Assembly (NCBI RefSeq): GCF_000699445.3
Contig: NC_067200.1
Coordinates: 11,679,256-11,743,255 of the forward strand
Direction of reading: 5' to 3'
Source: Schistosoma haematobium
Taxonomy: Eukaryota > Platyhelminthes > Trematoda > Strigeidida > Schistosomatidae
Length of the DNA stretch: 64,000 bases
Positions 35,709 through 49,500 of this stretch are shown piece after piece. A program made the translations under genes and the position numbers. The number at the start of each line of letters is the position of its first letter. Positions within the stretch are counted from its first letter, which is position 1. The notes under the pieces are model-generated. The model saw only the letters and a program-made list of their open reading frames with translations, was not told where the DNA came from and made no database searches.

Positions 35709-36037
35709 CAATTGCTTTTATTCATTGTTCATTATTCTGTATTGCTTTTTATGTATTAAATTCATTCAAACAATTGATAGAACAGAATTAAATGAATTAA
35801 ATATATATGATCCAATGAAATGTCGTTCTGGGAATTATCGTGGCAAAGTGAATATAGCATTTGATGGAACAGAATGTTTAGATTGGATAGATCATAAATC
35901 ATTTTATAAACCATATTGGTCTGATGATGAAGCTAGAAAACATAAAAATTATTGTCGTAATCCAGGAAATGATTCTTCTGGTCCATGGTGTGTTGTTGGT
36001 ATAGGAAGATTTAAATATTGTGATGTACCAAGATGTG
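35665..36037 (+). CDS. Exon 1: hydrophobic leader and kringle 1
   Basis: ATG followed by His/Tyr repeats from a TAT/CAT microsatellite, a hydrophobic stretch [14 protein letters not shown], then a kringle with all six cysteines: [35 protein letters not shown]. Donor GTTAGT, phase 1. The start is uncertain because of the odd Tyr run; an acceptor at 35784 (GATAG) would be phase 2 and fits less well. Confidence 0.85.
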
Positions 36038-39000
36038 GTTAGTGATTTGTTATACTTTTGTTTTTCTTTTAAAATAAATAAAAAAATATATAGATCTCTA
36101 TGTTTATGCTGATAAGTTTCCTTAGTATTATGAATATATGGAACCATATTTCTGTATATATAATAATGTCGACAATATGAAGCTTTTGCTAACCCATTTT
36201 TGAAATGTTTGAATTCAACAGTTCAAATGTTCATGTTTATCAATGGAAGTTCTTTATTTTAGGGGGGGGGATATAGGATTTCATCAACTAGGTAGCTATT
36301 AAATTTGACATTCATCTCGATGTATTTTTTCCCTGAGATAGTCGTTAATGTAAATGTTCAAATAACTATCGTAGTGAGACTATAATTTATGGACGACATT
36401 TGAGAGACACTAAAGTGACCTTGAGAGTGTCCACCGAATAACTAGGATCAAATGAGGGTTATAAATTGAAATTATGATTTGCAGTTGATGGTTAAGGGTT
36501 AGGAATTAGATTTACGGTTTTCATCACAAATTGACATAAGCTTGTAGTGTTAAGCCCATATACCTTATTCTAGCTTTCAGACAGCCCATTCTATTCATTC
36601 TACTTGAGTCATATTTTGACCTTGTTAATTATCCGCTTTTCGATCTTCATTGTTTTTATATGAGCGCATATATGTGTGTACACATCTTATCCTATTCATC
36701 ATATATCTGTAACTTATTTTTGTGTGACTATAAATATTGATTAACGCTTGACTAAATGGAATTGGCTTACCCGCCATCTCCACTGCGCGTCGTTCTATTT
36801 CGTCCTATTCCATTCGCTTCGTATAAAAAACATTTGTATTCAAAGGTCCATTCTCGCTATTTGACTTATTTAATTCCGTTATACACTGAACGTGGATTAA
36901 GTCGATAAAGACATACGAGGATAGGCGACATATACAAACCAATAACAATCATTCATGCGATCTACTTGGTGTCAGATTCTGGACCACTAAAATGGAGAGC
37001 CCTTTCGACAACATCGTCCGATCTAAATGACGATTAAATAACGGGCCCCACAAAAAGCTATAATGTCAAAACTCTATTTAGCCAAATGAATGAGTGAATT
37101 TCGCGCCAAAATCCGAGACCTGATATCTTATACGGGATTGGTTTGTCTATAAATTATAGTCTCTCCGTATAATCCATTTTTAAAACTGGTCACGACACAA
37201 AGATCTCACATCAATTGTTGAACTATTAAAATTACTAGGTTATTTGTTCAATGACATATATTTTTAGCTTCAATTAATTTAAGATTTATAGTAAGATGAT
37301 CATCTAATGGAATTTGTAACAATTGTATCTACTGCTGAAGATCTTCATACTTGAACGAAACAACTATCTAATGCCGTCTGCCTTTTAATGAGATCCTAAA
37401 TAAGATCAGTCCATGACTATGTATTTCTATACTAGACAAACATGAGCTGTAGATAAATAAAGTAGGAAATCTCAAAATCTGAATAGAATGTTTTTGAGTA
37501 ATCAGTGAAATTTTGAAGATCTTCAAGAACTATGTATACATAATATTGACTAATTCTTACTTTGATCATTTACTAAATTTATGAAATAAAATACAATTAT
37601 CCTTCATATTTGTAACTAAGTTTGAACTCAATAATTCACAAACATTCTAGGAATTTCATAGTTGAATTCATGAGTCAATTGAAGCTCGGTCGTCATGGGA
37701 AACCTGGAAGTACTAGATGGCCTTTTCATCTTAGTATGGGACTCCTCAGCAATGCACATCCATGATTTTACAACTTATGATTCGAACCCAGGACCTATCG
37801 GTTTCGCGCGCAAACGCTCAACCTCTAGACCACTGAGCCGGTCGGCATCCAACTGTATTAATGTTTAACTCCAACCAGGAATTCGAAACATCTACCTAGA
37901 AACATATTACTGATGTTGAAAGGAATTTGCTTAATTTAGAATGTTAACCTTTATGAAACGATATCACATGTAGTGTCAATTTATTTATAAATGATGTTAA
38001 ATTTCATTTTTCTCCGTTTTTGAATTTATGACTGAATTGAAATTAATTTTATTTCGACACTCGCCGAAAATCAGGAAGCGATGGACAGTTGTAACTTCCC
38101 AGTATGGGACAAATTAACGGTGGAAAGTTACTATTTCATCAAGTATTTGACCCAGCACCTTCTAGTCGAATAACTAGAGCTTAATAATGGCCTAATATCT
38201 ACATTTTAGACATCAATAAAAGTCAGTTAATCATCAGAAGAATATTGTAAATGACACTGAGTACCGGTCAATGATGAACTGGTATACTCAGTTGAATCCT
38301 TAAAGCAATTATAAAAAGTCAATATTGATAATGTGGGTAGGACTATGAATGAGGTTCTAAAAGGTTTTCATTTAAAGTCGTCAAAAATTGACAGTTTTCC
38401 TAACTTAACAACTGGGAATTAACGATCTGTCATATAGGACTGCCCTCAATCAATACCAGTAGAAAAGTCATTGACCAAAATAGATTAGGAAACTCATAAA
38501 AATCTTAGAAATTTGATACATTTAAGTAAGTCACACATTAGAAAAACATTCTCTATGTATGAATCAATAATGTACAGACTGATAGGGTAAGGAATGAAAA
38601 CCATACATTTCCAAAAAAGTACCTTTTGATTGATTAATGTTAGACCATCGTTGAAAACCCTGAAGCAGTGGACGGCTGTTTCGTCCAAGTATGGGATAGG
38701 TACCCACCAAAGACAATGGAAGATGGTCGCACAAACTCGTTGATTAATTGAAGTTAAACGACTGAATGCCAACCCAGTGGTCTAGAGGTCGAGTGCTGGC
38801 GCAAGACCGAAGGTCCTAATTTCGAATTACTTGTGGGGGATCGTGAATTTGCACTGCTGAGGAGTCCCACAGTAGGATAAAACGGCCGTCCAGTGCTTAC
38901 AGGTTCGTCCTATCCACTCTCAACGTCTATTCCGAATCTCTTCTTCAATTGCAAATATGATCGATCTGGTTCTCTGTAGAGTGGTCTGATGAGATTCATG

Positions 39001-42000
39001 TAGCTTTGTGTATGCGTTTGCGTGGGAATATTGTACCGCCTATAACCATTTTGTTGAATGGACATAGATTTGCAAATCTCTCGTTATTTTCGTTCCTTTC
39101 TTCCAGTTCATGTCATCCCATGATATCTTCATATCCGGTGTTTTCCATTCCGACTTTGGCGTTTAGTTCTCTTAGCACAATAGTTATGGTTGACTGCAGC
39201 CACTCGTAAAACTGATCTTTATCGTCTTTATTGCTATCATTGGTGGATGCATAACACTGTATAATATTCATTGTGTTCCCCTCCTTTTTTGTTTTGAAGG
39301 ATACCTTGATGATCCTGTATCTGTGAGATTCCCATCGTATGAATGCATTATATGCTTCTTTAGACAGATTCAGAGCAACTTCTTGAATGTGTGAAGCACT
39401 TTCTTCTTCGCGACCAGAGTACAGCAGCATCTTTCCAGAATATATCCTTTTCTGTTCAGCTTGGATGCAAAGTATTTCACTTATTCCAAGCACCGTCAAG
39501 TTGCATCTCCTCACTTTCGTAACTATTTGACTGGTCCTCCCGGTCACTCACATTGTCCGAACGTCCCATGTACCTACTAACATTATCTACAACTTGTACA
39601 GATCATGTTCGACATATATCGCTTAACTTCGAACAATTATATCTATTTCTAAGTGTTACTTTAATGTTATAGTATAGTGTTAATTAGTATTACCTATAAA
39701 TTCATGGATTCCGGAATAGGTTTAAACGTTCAAGGCAAAATATTATGAGTTACTCAAGCCAATCAATCATAGAAAACCTGGAAGCACTGGACGGCCGTTT
39801 CGTCCTAGTATGGGACTCCTCAGCAGTGCGGGATGGTGGATGCGCACTGCTGAGGAGTCCCATACTAGGACGAAACGGCCGTCCAGTGCTTACAGGTTTT
39901 CCATGGTGGTCTAGCTTCAATTGACTCATGATTTCAATCAAAAACTTAACAATCTCCACAACACCTAAACTGCCAATCAATTACAGTCTAAATTTATAAA
40001 TTATGCCTAGTAGTTATTTTTATTATCATCTAACGGAATGAATCTAAACAACCATTGAAAGCCTTGAAGCACTGAACATCTATTTCGTTCTAGGGATGCT
40101 TTCGGCTTTCCAATGGTTGTCTTACTTAAATCAGTTTATGATCCCTGAAAATATCGTATTGGTTACTAAGTACGTATCAATTAAAAGAGTAATTCTATGT
40201 GATCTATTATTTCCTTAATTAAAATTGTTATCAAACATAGGCTTTATTACACAATAAGTTTAAAACATCTTCTAAGTCAGAGTTAAAAAAGCTGCTTAAT
40301 ATCTCCTTCATTTCTGAGTGATCAACTCAACAATAGCATTATCACATTTGATGAGTTATATCTGATTATCCATAACGGTTTATTTGTTAATCCCTAGTCT
40401 ATAGGGCTTATATTCAAGTTACGTCAGTTTCATGAATATCACGAGGGACATTCTGAATTGTTGAAGATGATATTTAAGGAATAAAAGCGTTGGCTCATTG
40501 AGAAATAAAAGACAATCAAACCATGTTCTTTATTGTTAATTATATATTTACTCTTCAAATGAAAAGAAATAACAGGTTACATTTGAAGCCAAATAAAAAC
40601 ATGTGTTTTGTTGTGCTGATAAACAAGCTTACTATTCTTGAGCCTAAACAAGATACTTGGTAAAAAGAATAAGAATGAAAAGATAGTTTTATTGGTCAAT
40701 CGGATCCCGAAGTAACTCTATATCCATTCATATATATATATATATATATATTTCCCAGTCAATAATGTATTTCCTTCCTTAGAAAAGTGGGCCACATTTT
40801 GGTCAGTCACATGAACCTACCATCTGGCCGATTTTTGGCTGATCCATTGTTTTAAAATGTAAACGTAACATTGCTGGTCAGGTTAGAATAAAAAACTTAA
40901 CTGATTTTCAGCCATGAAGTTCATCATCAGTCAGTGATATACAATATAGCCATTGGCATCTATCTTCATCTGCCCAAGTTGCCACACTTTACAATAGTGC
41001 ATTAGGGCTCAGTCACTTACTAAAGTCTGGGACTCCTCATGGTGCATAAACCATCGACGAGGGATCTCCAGGCAACTCTGATCTAAGCTCTCCTTTTCAG
41101 TTGTTTCCAATTGATATTCATTCTTTCGTTGTCTACCACCACCGATTCCAAGTTAGTGCTTGTATCGTAATGTAATTTGACGATTTCCGCAACGTGCATC
41201 CTATCCACCTTCAAAGTCTATTCATAATTTACTCTTCAGTTGGAAACTGGTCTGTTCTCTGCCACAGTAGTTTGTTGTTGATGGTATCCGGTTAACAGAC
41301 ATTGAGTACCTTATGTAGATAACTGTTTATAAATACCTGTATTTTTTTTCGTGTTAGCTATAGAAGTCCTCCAAATTTCAGATCCTTACAAAAGAAACAT
41401 TTTGACGTTGGTGTTAAAACTCTGATTTTGATCTTGAATGATAGTTCTGTATTAGGCTTTTATAAGGCTGCTGGTCTATACGTTGAACGAATTTTTAACC
41501 AGTAGTCTATTACGTTCGATACAACTCCTTCCTTCTTTTTTGACGGATGCTTTGATGACCCTAGGACCAAGCTTTTTCTATCCTGTAGGCGCTTTCAGTA
41601 TTCGTTTTGACAGCATCAGGGAAATGTCTTGTATGTATGAGGGATTTCCTTCTTTGCGACCGAAAAACAGAATAATCCCTACCAAAGCTAGTTTTTTCTG
41701 TCCAGCTCGTGTTCAACGGGTTTCACTAATTTCAAGCGCGATCAGGCTGTATTCTTTCATTACCACCAACAATCGAATGACCTTTCTGATCTCACACATT
41801 GTCCAGACATTCCATGTATCTAATTGTTGCTCTGGTTGTCACAACGGGCATCAGCCTCATGATTTTTGAATAATCTCACCTTTTATCATGGGGCTTCATG
41901 ACTCTTCTAAGTAAAGACCGTTCAACTCCCGAGGCAAAGTTTAAGTTGTTAGGAAGATTTCTCCGCTTAGTGTTTTTAGCAGACCTTTTTAAGAGATGGG

Positions 42001-45000
42001 TTAGGTAACTTCATGACCAACCCTCCTCCTTTATCTCGGTTTGGGACCTGCAGTAACCCTCGAAGGTTTCCGGGGGCAAATAATAGGAATTATGTGACAG
42101 TACATACAATAAAAGGATCTACAATAAGACGATTAATTTTAACGTCATTCCAAAGTTTTTAATAATTTATTATGATTATCTAAAAGGTACCAAACAGTAG
42201 GTCTAAACATTTACGTACAGCTCAGACTAACAGTCAATGAAATAATCGACTATAGTAATATGATATCTCAATCCAGTTTCCATTAGCCTTTTTTGTTGGA
42301 TAAAAGTACTTTTACGTATTCATTTTTGGTATATTTATCAATGCAAATTTATTCTGACGAAAATGCGATAAACTCGCCTATCAATAGATTATACTGTGAT
42401 GAATTGGGATTAATTGAAGCAAAACTTTATGTCTATTCTTCCTGGTGATATGTCCGACCGCTCAACCATCAAATTATGAATACCAGGCCATCATACAGCA
42501 ATAAATCCTCGCCTTATTTTCATTGAAGAATTAAATCAATTAACCAATTAGTTGATCAGTCGTTAGATATATCTGCAAGAATCAAACAAGATTTGTACCA
42601 TCAAATAAGTAGATTTCATGAATCAAATCACTGAGTCGATTTAGTTAGACAATCATTAAAAAGCAGGAACCAGTCATTTGTCTATTTCGTCCTTTCATGA
42701 GAATCAGCTACATTATCCTCTCAAGATCTTATCAAGGATCGAACTTAGGACCTTCATGGCTTACAGCAGGAGTGATATTTGTATCACACTTGAATTATTG
42801 AGTTGTTTTTTCAACAAAATACATAGACTAACTATTATACTCTTATATGTTAATGCTGGTGAGAAATATCAGTTTATTGATTTTGTTCCCTTATTCAATT
42901 TTAGCTGAACATATTGGTTGTTATGAAGGGAATGGAGCAGATTATAATGGAGATCAAGATCAAACATCTGATGGACAAGTAAGTTGAAAATGATATTTCA
43001 TATGACATTTGTTTTTGGGGTTACTAAAGGATAATAACATTGGATATTTGACATTTTATAATATTCGAGTTAGGTTTTTATTGCAAATAAGTATCAACCA
43101 GTGATCTGGATTTAAAACATTAGTTACGAGAGCTGAAGGTTTTAGGTCAGATCTATGGTGGAGTTGTCGATGTTCAATAGTTAGGAGTTATATGCTAGAA
43201 TAAAAAATCCGGTACTCTATGGCTCCTGGTTTTCAGTGGATATCTAATTAAATAAAGTCTGTATTTAGTGCAAAACTTAGAATGCTATGCGTCCAAATAA
43301 TGAAATACTAAAGGTTATATTAAACAGATAACAGAGAACTAATAAAATCCAGAAATATACGAATATCTGTAACAATTTAACAACATTCTATGAATGACTT
43401 TGAATTAGATTCTGAACAATCTTGGAATTTTCGCTATCCTATAGGACTAAGACCTACTTACAATCGATTGATCATTAAGTAGTGACCTATTTCACGACTC
43501 ATTGGTAATTCGATTGACTGTGAAGTTGAGTTTTACGAGATTAAATTCAACAGGGAGAATCAGTTTCCTCAAGATCACAGGTATACTTTGCTGACGAGTG
43601 CCATATAGTATGAAAACCTAAATTCAGGGTTTTCAGTCAGCTATCTCCAAACATCACCTCACATCTCAACATAGTGCATGCGATATCGAGTCAATTAAAC
43701 TAGTAACCACATTGGAACGAGAAAGGACTTGACATACATGACAATGGTCACTACCCACTAATCAATAATTTTTAAACAACCAAGTTTGGTTTAATAAATA
43801 TATCTCTGAGACATTAATTTCAATTAACAGCTTGTTTTATTATTCAACTTCATTAACCCAACCTAGATGGGTCAAATTTAAACAACAAAATAATAATTGA
43901 AAGATGTCTACTCGAATTGGCTTAATTCAACTCCATAAAACACTGAATTCTTTACATTTGTGTTTAACAAACAGCATTTTAATATCCAGTTAGGAGTTCA
44001 TCTCGTTCACTGAAAAACGTGATTCGTACGCATCGACTCACTCAATTGATTTGAATAATATTACAAATAATACACACACGCACACACCCACAATCAATCT
44101 CGCTTTCATTTAGCGAAACGCAAACTTTGAATATTTTCCCATGTTCACAATTATGATCACTCCAACAATCTAGCTCTGAACCATAAGCGTTCATGATAAC
44201 AGTTTATTCTTTAGACCAGGGAGTTAGCACCATTAGTTAATTTCATGATATAAACTATGAATCTTTAAAAATTCATTTGAAATTAAATAGGCATTGAGAG
44301 ATTTCTTATTTGTTAATGACACTATATATGTATACTATACGATAATTTCATTCGGAAATCTATAGCCTCAATAATAATCATCTTGATATGCTGTAACCTT
44401 AGATCAATTCAAACTACAGTTTACCCATATCAATAATTTTCATCTGAATCTAATCGATTATCTGTGTGAAATTTTGTTGCTGGCTAATATTATTTTTAAA
44501 TATTTTGGCAATTTCACTGATTGAAATCATGAGTCAAATGAAGCTAGACCATCATGGAAAACCTGGAAGCAGTGGACGGCCGTTTCGTCCTAGTATGGAA
44601 CTCCTCAGCAGTGCTTCAGGAAACCCAGTGGATATCCCAATTCAATCAAAATATTATGAATGTGTTGTAATTCTCTATCAATAGTGTCGACTGAGCATAT
44701 CTTAAGAACTCTATTTGCAAGACATTTGACTAAGTTTCTCTTATAATGAAGAGGCACAAAGCTTAAAAAATGTGTGTATTGGCTTGGCGAAGAACTTTTT
44801 CTATACACACCCCTGCTGATAGAACCATTTTCTTTTCTACTTAACAAAACGTCCATAAAATTTAGTTTGTTATCTATTTCCTCCTCACATGTAAATTTAA
44901 TAGCAGGATGTTTGTTATTAAATAGTTCCAGTAGTTGTTCTTTTCTAATGTTCTGATCGGCAATGATGAAGGTATCATCAACGTAACGACAGTAGAAATC

Positions 45001-46518
45001 CAGTTTATTGATAACCTCCTTGAGAGGTCCGTTTTCTAGTTTCGCAAGAAAAAAATCCGCAAGGATGGGACCTAGTGGCGAACCCATCGCTATACCATCT
45101 ATTTGTCTATAATATGTGTTATTAAAGACAAAATGGACATTCATTGTGCATTTTAAAAGTAATTCTTTAAGACTAACCCCAGGAATTCCAATATTGATTT
45201 GTTTTTCCTGCAGTTGTTGGCACACAAAATCGATAGTCTCTGTTAACGGTACATTGGTGAACAGGGAAGCAACATCTAAAGATATCATTCGTTTCCCATT
45301 TAAATTTATATGTTCCACTTTAGATATGAAATCGAAGACGTCTTTCACGCTTCTATTGACGACTAGTTTGTGTAAGGGGTTTAGGATACGAACTAGCCAC
45401 TTTGCAGTTTTATGATAAGGTGAATTATACATATCTAAAACTGGGCGAAGAGGAAGACCTGTCTTGTGAACTTTAGGTAAACCATATAGTCGCGATGTGT
45501 TCGATCCAGTAGGCTTGAGTGAGTCATGTAAGTCAGGAGTAAGAATACCTTTATTTTCTAATTCCTTCAGTGAGATAGTCAGCAATTTTTCTGCCTTCAT
45601 ATTTAAGTCCTTAACGTCGTTGAGTTTCTGAAATTTTGTCGGATCATTCAAAATCACGTTCATTTTATGAATGTAATCAGCTTTGTTCATAAGAACTAGC
45701 CCCCCTCCTTTGTCCGGCTTGCTTATGATTAGAGTATTGTCGTTTCTAAGTACATGTAAAGCATCTCGGTGCTGTTTGGTAAGTGGAGTTTTCACCGTAC
45801 ATTTACTATTTTTGTATTGTTGGCAGATGTCTACCAACGTGGTCTTAAACCTGGTTAATTCATCAGGAGAAGTAGGCAGCAAATCTGTTGTTTGTGTAAA
45901 TAAATTTTCAAACTGTACATCTGTATCTAGTTGGTTTATTTTATTACTATAGTCGCAAAACCTAGGGCCGAGTGACAATGCCTCTACTTGCAATACGTCT
46001 AACGTAACACTAGAGAAATTATGAACGTACCGCTCAGGGTCCATAGGAAATTTTCTTTCAGGTTTATGAGGTTCCAGTGACTGAATTAGTTTTGTTCCCA
46101 GTTGTCACACCATCAATTTGTACTTTTCACATTTTACTTATTATGTAATCGTTTTCATTGTTATCATTGACTTATAAACTACCTTGATTGGTTTAATTAT
46201 TTCGTATATGCATATAAATATTACTGTATATTAGAGTAAAGCCTGATGAGGATCTAATCGAAAACAATATTGTTCGCTTATATATGTTGTTGTAAATCTA
46301 ATTGTTAATCCTAACCATCAACTGTAAATAATGATTCTAATTCCTCACATTGGTTTATAACCTTCATTTGATCTTAGTTATTAGGTGGACACTCCCAAGG
46401 TCCGTCTAGCATCGCTTAAAGGTCGTCCATAAATTATAGTCTCACCGAAAAACCCAACTTAATCCAAGATATTATATCACAGACAAGACTTGAATTTATT
46501 TTCTAAACATATCCAACT

Positions 46519-46585
<67 letters not shown>

Positions 46586-49500
46586 ATACTGTTTACATTT
46601 TAGCCTTGTGCAAAATGGAGAATTAGTAATTCACGTAAAGAAATTGGACCAATTTATCGATATCGTCTACAATATAATGAGACAACTAGTAAATTACTAA
46701 GCACCTCCGATTATCAACTTGACAATTTTCGTTCATGTCGAAATCCAGGCGGTGTAAAATCCCAACCATGGTGTTATCCAATTAAAGTTCGTGGTGTTTC
46801 TTCTGGTATACAACATTGTGACATACCAAAATGTTGTAAGTTACTTCTTCTTTTTTTTCTCTTTTCTAAACATTAATTTTTATTGACTGACTCCAAAAAT
46901 TGAACTTCACTCCATTAAACAAGAGAGTTTGGTCATATTCATCATGTTTTGATAATAGATGATTGGAGGTAGTTTAAAGGTAATTACAAATCTAGGTGAT
47001 GTGCTAGCTGGTACTCACAAGCAAAACCTACCTGAATTCTTAAGTGAATTGGTACTTCCTGTATGGTACTCGAACCGTCAACCGACAGAATTCAATCAAT
47101 ACCAAAAAACAAGACAAATATAAGATTGATTGATTACCACTCAGTAATCAAGTCATATAAACTTCCCACTCTTAAAGAAGTTCATATTAGGTCCAAAAAT
47201 CCTACTAATAAGGATTAAGTTTAAGAAGCTAGATAACTCTGTTTCAAATCCATTAGAAAGCATCAGCTCTCCCAAGAATACAAGTATGTCTTTCCGAAAA
47301 TTTCCAAATAACACGAGATATAAGTCAAGTTTTCTGATGACTTTCTCGAGTCACAACGTAACAATATTAACACAAATTGGTCAATGATTAATAATAATAA
47401 TTATTATTATGTTGAATTTATATATTACAACACCTCAGACTACTGATTACATCATAAAATGATAAAAGTTTTGTGATGTGTGCTACTTACATTGACATAA
47501 GTAGTATATGACGCGAGTTAAACACGTAATGTCTGGCTTCAGAAGATGGGAGAAGATCAAGAAATGAAGAGAAGGAACACATTACAATTTGTAAGAAAAC
47601 GCATGAACAATGAAATGTGAGACAATGTTTGCAACAGGAACAGTCCAGGTTGATATGAAGGATTAATATTTTGCAAATTAACGATTTGCTATATGGTTTT
47701 TCTATTTTACCAAGTAACTCTGTAATTTTAAGCTAAATACAATTCCGTTGTCCTCACCTGTGTTCTCCTTCGCTGCAGTCTCACTATTAATCTTTTTTTC
47801 AATAGAATTCAGGTGTTTCCCTAATAAACCTTAAGTAAACAAGGAGTTTAAAGATCTAATTTCTTGTTAATGGTTTCTCATTTAATTAGGACTAATTCAT
47901 ATAGTAACTAACAATTTGTTTAGAAAATTAAAATTTAGGATTGTTAAACAAAATACAATAAACAGTATAGGGGTTGTGGAGATTATTAAGTTTTTGATTA
48001 AGATCATGAACCGATTGATGATAGACCACCGCTGGAAACCTGGAGGCACTGGACGGCCGTTTCATCCCATTGTGGGACTCCTCAGCCCCGCGCATCCACG
48101 AACCCGTCCGCGGAATTCGAACCCAGGGCCTTCAGCTTCCAATGCAGACGCTTAAGCTAATGGACCACTGAGCCGGCATCCAATGGTGTTAGTGTCTAAC
48201 ATCAACCAATTCACGGAATTTCATGGCCATCTTCCATTGTACTGAGGTAGATACCTGTCTCTAGCCGACACGGATTAGCTCCACTGGTCACGGCTTCTCA
48301 CTAGAACTCCGAGAATGCCCTCATGAAGCAAGTCACTAGTGAGCAACGGTGGTCTAACATCAATCGGTTCATGATCTCAATCAAAATACAATAAAATTGT
48401 TAATGTTGATATGACTCAGATAGAATGTCAACTTGAATCTGCGTATATGTTAAGTGAAATTTAAGATCCATGATCAGAATTAAATATGGGTTAGATAGGA
48501 TGAGGGAAATAATAGTGCAATTACAATTTGGTCAAAAGTTTAGTGGAAGGCTATATTGTGGGAAAAATTAGTAAGACGTAATAAGGAGGGATAAATGAGG
48601 AGTGAATGAATCATGTATAGGGGATAAATAAAAATAATATATTTTTATTTATAACAATCAACCCAATGCTCAATTTATTCGAAATTATCAAATCAAACCT
48701 TGGTAATGATACCTACATGTATAGGGGAGATTAATAATGATATTTAACCAATAGTAATAGTAATAATAATAATAGTAAGACAAAGATTTGTGAATAAAGA
48801 TAACAGAGACACTTACGATTGACTACGAAAGGTCGTGGTCAAATTGGGTCATTTAATAACTAAGATTACTATTGATTAATTGGCCTTGCTGTTGGCCAGG
48901 AGAGGGAGAGTGTTTGAAGATATTTCTTTTGTACGCATAGCTCCGGTTTCTTCATCCTGATGGCTACTGCTTGAGCCGTTTGAAGGACTTTAAGTCTTCC
49001 AAAATTTTTGGTAAAAAATTACTGACCTTATAAATAATTGAAAATGATTTGTTTATACTGGCACAATGACCAGTTTGTAATAAATGGGCCAGTATCGAGC
49101 TGTTCACTTTCTTCATCAAACCTTTGTTTAGCTACGCTGGGAGGTGTTCACGAGCACGAAAATGTAAATTCCTAGAACTTCGACTAATATAACTCGCTCC
49201 ACAGGAGCAGTCGAACTAGTAAATACAAAATAAGGTGGTCATTCTAGAGAATTTATCTTTTAACCTCGGAGTCACCATTGGGCGCGTAGAAAACACTAAT
49301 CGCAGTTCTCCGGTGTTTTTTTGTATTGTCCTCCGTGATCTCTGGGTTAATATTTCACTAGTCGTTCAAATACTAGTCTTTTAATATGATGGGCATCTTT
49401 AAACGATTAAAATGACAATTGTTCGTGGATTTGTTGAGGTTAGACATTAACATCCATTGGATACCGGCTCAGTGGTCCAGTGGGTTAAGCGTTCGCGCGC

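Larger units (their letters stand above)
39765..39965. repeat. Family A foldback element with two facing hammerheads
   Basis: Left arm 39772-39830 (minus) and right arm 39843-39902 (plus) are near-perfect inverted repeats separated by about 12 nt. The right arm continues as the plus-strand tail (CTAGCTTCAATTGACTCATG). Confidence 0.9.
36038..42904. other. Kringle-gene intron 1: rest of content
   Basis: Besides the listed elements, decayed family A pieces lie at 40040-40140 and 42600-42770. I see no exon in the remaining sequence (37.2-37.65, 37.9-38.6, 40.1-41.1 and 42.1-42.6 kb). Confidence 0.45.

Noticed and set aside
35899..36147. Minus-strand ORF over the first kringle exon
   Set aside because: Antisense of a clear six-Cys kringle; no independent support.
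44774..45952. Plus-strand ORFs across the Penelope RT
   Set aside because: Antisense shadows of the RT frame, which carries all catalytic motifs.
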